DNA of 64,000 bases, from assembly GCF_027595165.1 (NCBI RefSeq), contig NZ_CP097291.1:2542001-2606000 (forward strand). Reading direction: 5' to 3'. A program made the translations under genes and the position numbers. This stretch comes from Providencia sp. PROV188 (GTDB lineage Bacteria > Pseudomonadota > Gammaproteobacteria > Enterobacterales > Enterobacteriaceae). Positions 61,146-64,000 of this stretch are shown one piece after another; position 1 is the stretch's first letter; each line of letters opens with the position of its first letter. The notes under the pieces are model-generated. The model was given only the letters and a program-made list of their open reading frames with translations. It was not told where the DNA came from and did no database searches.

Positions 61146-61706
61146 GTGGCAAAGTGTACTGATTATCAACCTAGCCAAGTAGAAGTTGACAATATCCTAT
61201 ACTGTGAAAAGTTCGTTGACTTCTCTGGTGTTAGCTGGACGGAAAAACCGCCTCCAAACAGACCACTTTTATGGCTTCAAATGAATATTTTGCCATTAGA
61301 CAGCGATGGAATACCATTGCAAGGCTTAACTATTTTAATCCAATGGAAACCTGATCATGAGCCAAAGCAAGATGGCGATGAAATATTTCCAAAGATTAAT
61401 ATTGTAGCACTTTATAACAAGAAACGAATATTTGCAGTTGATAGCTATCCATTTGATGGACATACAAATAGATATAAAGTAGATCATCCTGACTTTGTAA
61501 ATTATATTTTAGGTGCCCACTACCATGTTTACTATGAAGAAGCTGGGCGCTATAGTGACGTAGGATTCCCAATTAAAGAAGCTATAAAATCAGATGATAT
61601 CAGAGGGTTTTGGCAGTTTTTTTGCAAACATTTAAATATAAAATGCATAGGTGAACTCCCTATACCTTTAGAAGATATATCTGGACAAATAGGATTACCA
61701 TTATGA
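61146..61706 (+). CDS. Unknown protein of the cI operon (possibly DUF6978)
   Basis: 186 residues with a GTG start. LLWLQMNILPLDSDGIPLQGLTILIQWKPDH and HRYKVDHPDF-like sequence (NRYKVDHPDFVNY) are seen; I tentatively recall a DUF6978-type family found next to DUF1828 proteins. No enzyme motif is clear. Its stop overlaps the start of the DUF1828-like gene, so the two act together. Confidence 0.6.
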   Translation: MAKCTDYQPSQVEVDNILYCEKFVDFSGVSWTEKPPPNRPLLWLQMNILPLDSDGIPLQGLTILIQWKPDHEPKQDGDEIFPKINIVALYNKKRIFAVDSYPFDGHTNRYKVDHPDFVNYILGAHYHVYYEEAGRYSDVGFPIKEAIKSDDIRGFWQFFCKHLNIKCIGELPIPLEDISGQIGLPL

Positions 61707-62458
61707 TGTGCTCAACAGTCATATCTAATCTTGGTTTTGAATGTCACCCTATAGGTGCTGAATTACTAAGAATCATTAGCCCATTCACTTTCTGTGATGA
61801 TGGGGAGCATGTTGGCGCCTTCGTAAAAGAAATTAATGGTAAATATCTTGTAAGTGACCGATGCGACGCACTAATGAATATGGAAGCACGGGGCATTTCA
61901 CTTACAAAAAAAAGAATTGATGAAATACGTAGCTTTATAAGCCATCAAGGCGCAGAACTTAACGACAGAGGTGAAATTGTTAGTTGGGCAACAGAAGAGA
62001 CAGTTGGGTCAGCTACATCTAATGTAATCAGAGCTGGTATATTGGCCTCCACCTTATCTATTGATTGGCATCAATCGGTCAGAGTTGAAAAATTTGAAAG
62101 TGAAGTTATAGATTATTTATATCACTCCAGCTTAAAAGATAATATTTCATTGAAGTCTAATGTATTAGGAATGAGCGGGCATAACATAGTCATTCCAGTG
62201 ACAGTTAATACAGAAGTACCAAAGTATCTTTTTACATCTAGCGTAAAACAAGGTGGAAGCTGGAATAGTGCATACTCTCTACTTGGTAAGCTAATTGATC
62301 TAAAAAATGCAAACGCCACATTAAATAATCGATATGTTGTTGTTGATAGCGAATCAATTGGTGCTCAAATGCAACAACTATCTCTTTTATTTAATGAAAT
62401 AAGCCATGTATTACCTTTTGCCAAAAGAGATAAATGGATATCTAAGCTAGCCGCATAA
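61703..62458 (+). CDS. DUF1828-like protein
   Basis: 251 residues. The N-terminal part (RIISPFTFCDDGEHVGAFVK then GKYLVSDRCDALMNMEARGI) is DUF1828, and the C-terminal part would be the DUF1829-like domain. Families of this kind are found in prophages and toxin-antitoxin-like or defence contexts, but the function is unknown. Overlaps the partner gene by four bases and is followed by a strong terminator. Confidence 0.72.
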   Translation: MMCSTVISNLGFECHPIGAELLRIISPFTFCDDGEHVGAFVKEINGKYLVSDRCDALMNMEARGISLTKKRIDEIRSFISHQGAELNDRGEIVSWATEETVGSATSNVIRAGILASTLSIDWHQSVRVEKFESEVIDYLYHSSLKDNISLKSNVLGMSGHNIVIPVTVNTEVPKYLFTSSVKQGGSWNSAYSLLGKLIDLKNANATLNNRYVVVDSESIGAQMQQLSLLFNEISHVLPFAKRDKWISKLAA

Positions 62459-62472
62459 CTTTCACTGCCCAG

Positions 62473-62495
62473 GCCCTCCCCGCGAGGGCTTTTTT
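62473..62495 (+). terminator. Terminator of the cI operon
   Basis: GCCCTC/GAGGGC stem followed by six T, 15 bases after the DUF1828-like stop. Confidence 0.85.
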
Positions 62496-62532
62496 GTATA
62501 TAGAACCTACAGCCACTTAAACGGATAACCAC

Positions 62533-62766
62533 ATGAAAAAAATCATGATTTTATCAGCTTTAATTTCGTTAACTGCCTGCTCTTCAGGAAAAAATGACAA
62601 CTCCCCTGCACAAGTAGGAATGGCTAACCCTGCTTCTGTTTATTGCGCGAAAATAGGCGGAAAACTAGATATAGTTAACACCAATGATGGACAAGTCGGA
62701 TATTGTACCCTCCCCTCCGGTGAAAAAATTGAAGAGTGGTCTTTGTACAGAAGAGATCACAAATAA
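62533..62766 (+). CDS. DUF333 lipoprotein
   Basis: 77 residues: lipobox LTAC (Cys16), then NPASVYCAKIGGKLDIVNTNDGQVGYCTLPSGEKIEEWSLYR, in pieces the DUF333 signature (NPASVYC...GG...C.LP.G...EEW). Role unknown. Between cI operon terminator and PL. Confidence 0.85.
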   Translation: MKKIMILSALISLTACSSGKNDNSPAQVGMANPASVYCAKIGGKLDIVNTNDGQVGYCTLPSGEKIEEWSLYRRDHK

Positions 62767-62773
62767 ACATAAA

Positions 62774-62792
62774 AGCCCTAATGGGCTTTTTT
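62774..62792 (+). terminator. Terminator after the DUF333 gene
   Basis: AGCCC/GGGCT stem with six T. Confidence 0.75.
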
Positions 62793-62872
62793 GCCCATAA
62801 TTCCCTACCTGTGTGATTTTCATTTCTCACCTAGAAAATAAATAAAATTAATTTAGTAAAAAAATCATAAAG

Positions 62873-62942
62873 ATGCGTATGAATCACATAAATGTAGATA
62901 TCAAACCAAAATATGCGCTTGACGCATTTGCGTAAAATACAT
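62873..62942. promoter_or_regulatory. Left operator region
   Basis: A CI-type operator (ATGCGCTTGACGCAT, 62913-62927), a second directly after it (62928-62942) and a half-site at 62873-62887. They mirror the right operators and precede the rightward transcript with nutL and N. Confidence 0.8.
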
Positions 62943-62990
62943 ATTATTATTTACACCAAAGGCAAGGAGCCTTAGATGAATAGAATGTTA

Positions 62991-63020
62991 GCTCTTTAAC
63001 AACTCGCGCTGAAAAAGCGC
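62991..63020 (+). promoter_or_regulatory. nutL site (boxA-boxB)
   Basis: GCTCTTTAAC(A)A (boxA, from 62991) and GCGCTGAAAAAGCGC (boxB, 63006-63020), identical in boxB to nutR. N, coded 115 bases further, should bind here. Confidence 0.9.
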
Positions 63021-63135
63021 AAACCAACAGTAGTAGATTTTGGGATTGGTTTATAAGCAGGCTGATGTGTTAGCAGTTAGCACATGCCATCAATAATCAA
63101 TAACCAATCACCAAAGCAAACTGCAAGGAGAAACT

Positions 63136-63450
63136 ATGTGTAACTTTCACGGCTACAACAATGCAAGATCACGCAGAATGCAACGCAGGAAGGCATTGCT
63201 AGAATCATACGAACTAACCGAAAGCTTAAAAACCGCAATACATGGCAAATCAGAAAAACAAAAAAAGCCCCCGACCTTATCATTAACGCGCAAACCAATT
63301 AGCCGAGTTGAAAAAGCAATATCAATTCGCAGTACTAAAGTTTATGACTCAGTAGATAATACCTGCTTACCCAACGCTAGTATTTATTCAACTAAATATA
63401 GGACGTCAGGAACTTTATTAGAGTCAGGCGAAGTGACAGCGAGAGCTTAA
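63136..63450 (+). CDS. Early antiterminator N-like
   Basis: 104 residues with an N-terminal arginine-rich RNA-binding segment (ARSRRMQRRKALLESYELTE, residues 10-29), similar in style to lambda N and its 22-residue boxB-binding peptide. The position directly after nutL supports the call; N proteins are otherwise little conserved. Confidence 0.82.
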   Translation: MCNFHGYNNARSRRMQRRKALLESYELTESLKTAIHGKSEKQKKPPTLSLTRKPISRVEKAISIRSTKVYDSVDNTCLPNASIYSTKYRTSGTLLESGEVTARA

Positions 63451-63495
63451 AGCTCATTAGGTGAGCGGGTGATAGATAAGAATTAGAAATATGAT

Positions 63496-63515
63496 AAAGC
63501 CCTATTAAGGGCTTT
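63496..63515. terminator. Terminator between N and YccJ-like gene
   Basis: AAAGCCC/GGGCTTT stem; works for both convergent genes. Confidence 0.7.
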
Positions 63516-63521
63516 GAATGA

Positions 63522-63734
63522 CTAAACGTTTTTACGTTCGATTGTCTGCTCACCCCAAAACAACTTATCGTCTGTTGTTTTAGAAAAAGCTAGAGGGAGC
63601 ACTTCATCAGAACCTTCTTCCCAAATTTTCTCAGCTAAAACTTCATCATTTTTAGCTAGCTCAAATATAGCTTGAGCAATCTCAATTGAAGTTTCACGGA
63701 CTTTCGCCCACTCAGATATGTGATGATCTTTCAT
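63522..63734 (-). CDS. YccJ-family protein
   Basis: 70 residues. [36 protein letters not shown] and [12 protein letters not shown] match E. coli YccJ almost word for word. In E. coli yccJ follows wrbA on the chromosome; function unknown. Finding it in a phage early region, leftward against N, is unusual. Confidence 0.85.
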   Translation of the reverse strand: MKDHHISEWAKVRETSIEIAQAIFELAKNDEVLAEKIWEEGSDEVLPLAFSKTTDDKLFWGEQTIERKNV

Positions 63735-63873
63735 GCTTTATATCCCTTAGTAGTTGGTACTAAGGGAAATAATAGCATGAATACAGAAATTTAAAAAAGC
63801 AGCTTAACTTGCACTGCAATTACAAAAGTTCACGCTCAACAATACCCCACTGAAAGATTAATAAGGAGGCAAA

Positions 63874-64000
63874 ATGCCACACGCTAAAGCATCAGTAGAT
63901 ATTAATTTGAAACTCATTCTGTCTGATGAAATGCAACCCAAAGTAAAAGGTATGGCTGAAATATCTGTACCTGAAAATGAGCCAAATATTCAAATGCTAT
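63874..64000 (+). CDS. Partial early gene, cut by right edge
   Basis: Begins MPHAKASVDINLKLILSDEM with a perfect AAGGAGG before the start and stays open to the window end. Too short to classify. Confidence 0.6.
   Translation, partial: MPHAKASVDINLKLILSDEMQPKVKGMAEISVPENEPNIQML

Overview
The base composition (AT-rich, roughly 38-40% GC by eye) and the gene content point to an enterobacterium of the Proteus/Providencia group (Morganellaceae). The pointers are a PvuRts1I-type nuclease, an MrpJ-like regulator, a lambdoid prophage and enterobacterial families such as YaaW, YccJ, HdeB and DUF1161. No housekeeping gene identifies the species. The whole window is accessory DNA.

Region 1 (1-19.6 kb) is the right part of a genomic island rich in defence genes. 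It holds a retron cut by the left window edge (reverse transcriptase plus complete msr-msd), a Mrr-like nuclease with a coiled-coil N-terminus, and a PvuRts1I/AbaSI-family nuclease expected to cut hydroxymethylcytosine DNA. Next come island genes: AlpA-like regulator, HNH protein, decayed YaaW gene, WYL regulator, two exported proteins, a small coupled gene pair, a KlcA/ArdB antirestriction protein and a DUF932 protein. A compact five-gene operon follows at 12.7-19.6 kb: calcineurin-like phosphoesterase, helical GASH-like protein, two P-loop GTPases and a GAP1-like protein. This is the most system-like element here and matches a GTPase-centred conflict system predicted in silico.

Region 2 (19.6-24.1 kb) is an integration junction. 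Two imperfect ~133 bp direct repeats at 19,989 and 22,311 start with a sequence resembling the 3' end of tmRNA (ssrA). Each is followed by a terminator hairpin. Between them lie a MrpJ-like regulator, an HdeB-like periplasmic protein and a decayed C-terminus of a phage tail-tip protein. After the second repeat comes a MarT/FidL-like regulator pair, then the tail-tip gene of the intact prophage. I read this as the left ends of two related prophages inserted in tandem, each with its own cargo.

Region 3 (24.2-64 kb) is most of a lambda-like siphovirus prophage; its integrase end lies beyond the right edge. Late genes run leftward from small terminase (48.5 kb) through portal, capsid, tail and tail tip (24.2 kb). 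The tail operon is interrupted at 33.7-38.7 kb by cargo: Ivy-type lysozyme inhibitor, Dps, UmuDC with a LexA box, an antirepressor fragment and exported proteins. Lysis genes (holin, SAR endolysin, Rz/Rz1) are at 51.3-52.6 kb with membrane, lipoprotein and cold-shock cargo around them. Just downstream of Q is an orphan toxin B subunit of the PltB/ArtB (typhoid/pertussis-like) family, where Stx phages carry their toxin.

The early region follows the lambda plan: ninB/G/H, P, O with an internal iteron origin, cII, nutR, cro, operators, cI, then operators, nutL and N. The cI operon also carries three extra genes (DUF3024, an unknown, DUF1828-like) in the position of lambda rex. A functional-looking tRNA-Gly(UCC) lies on the opposite strand within the early operon.
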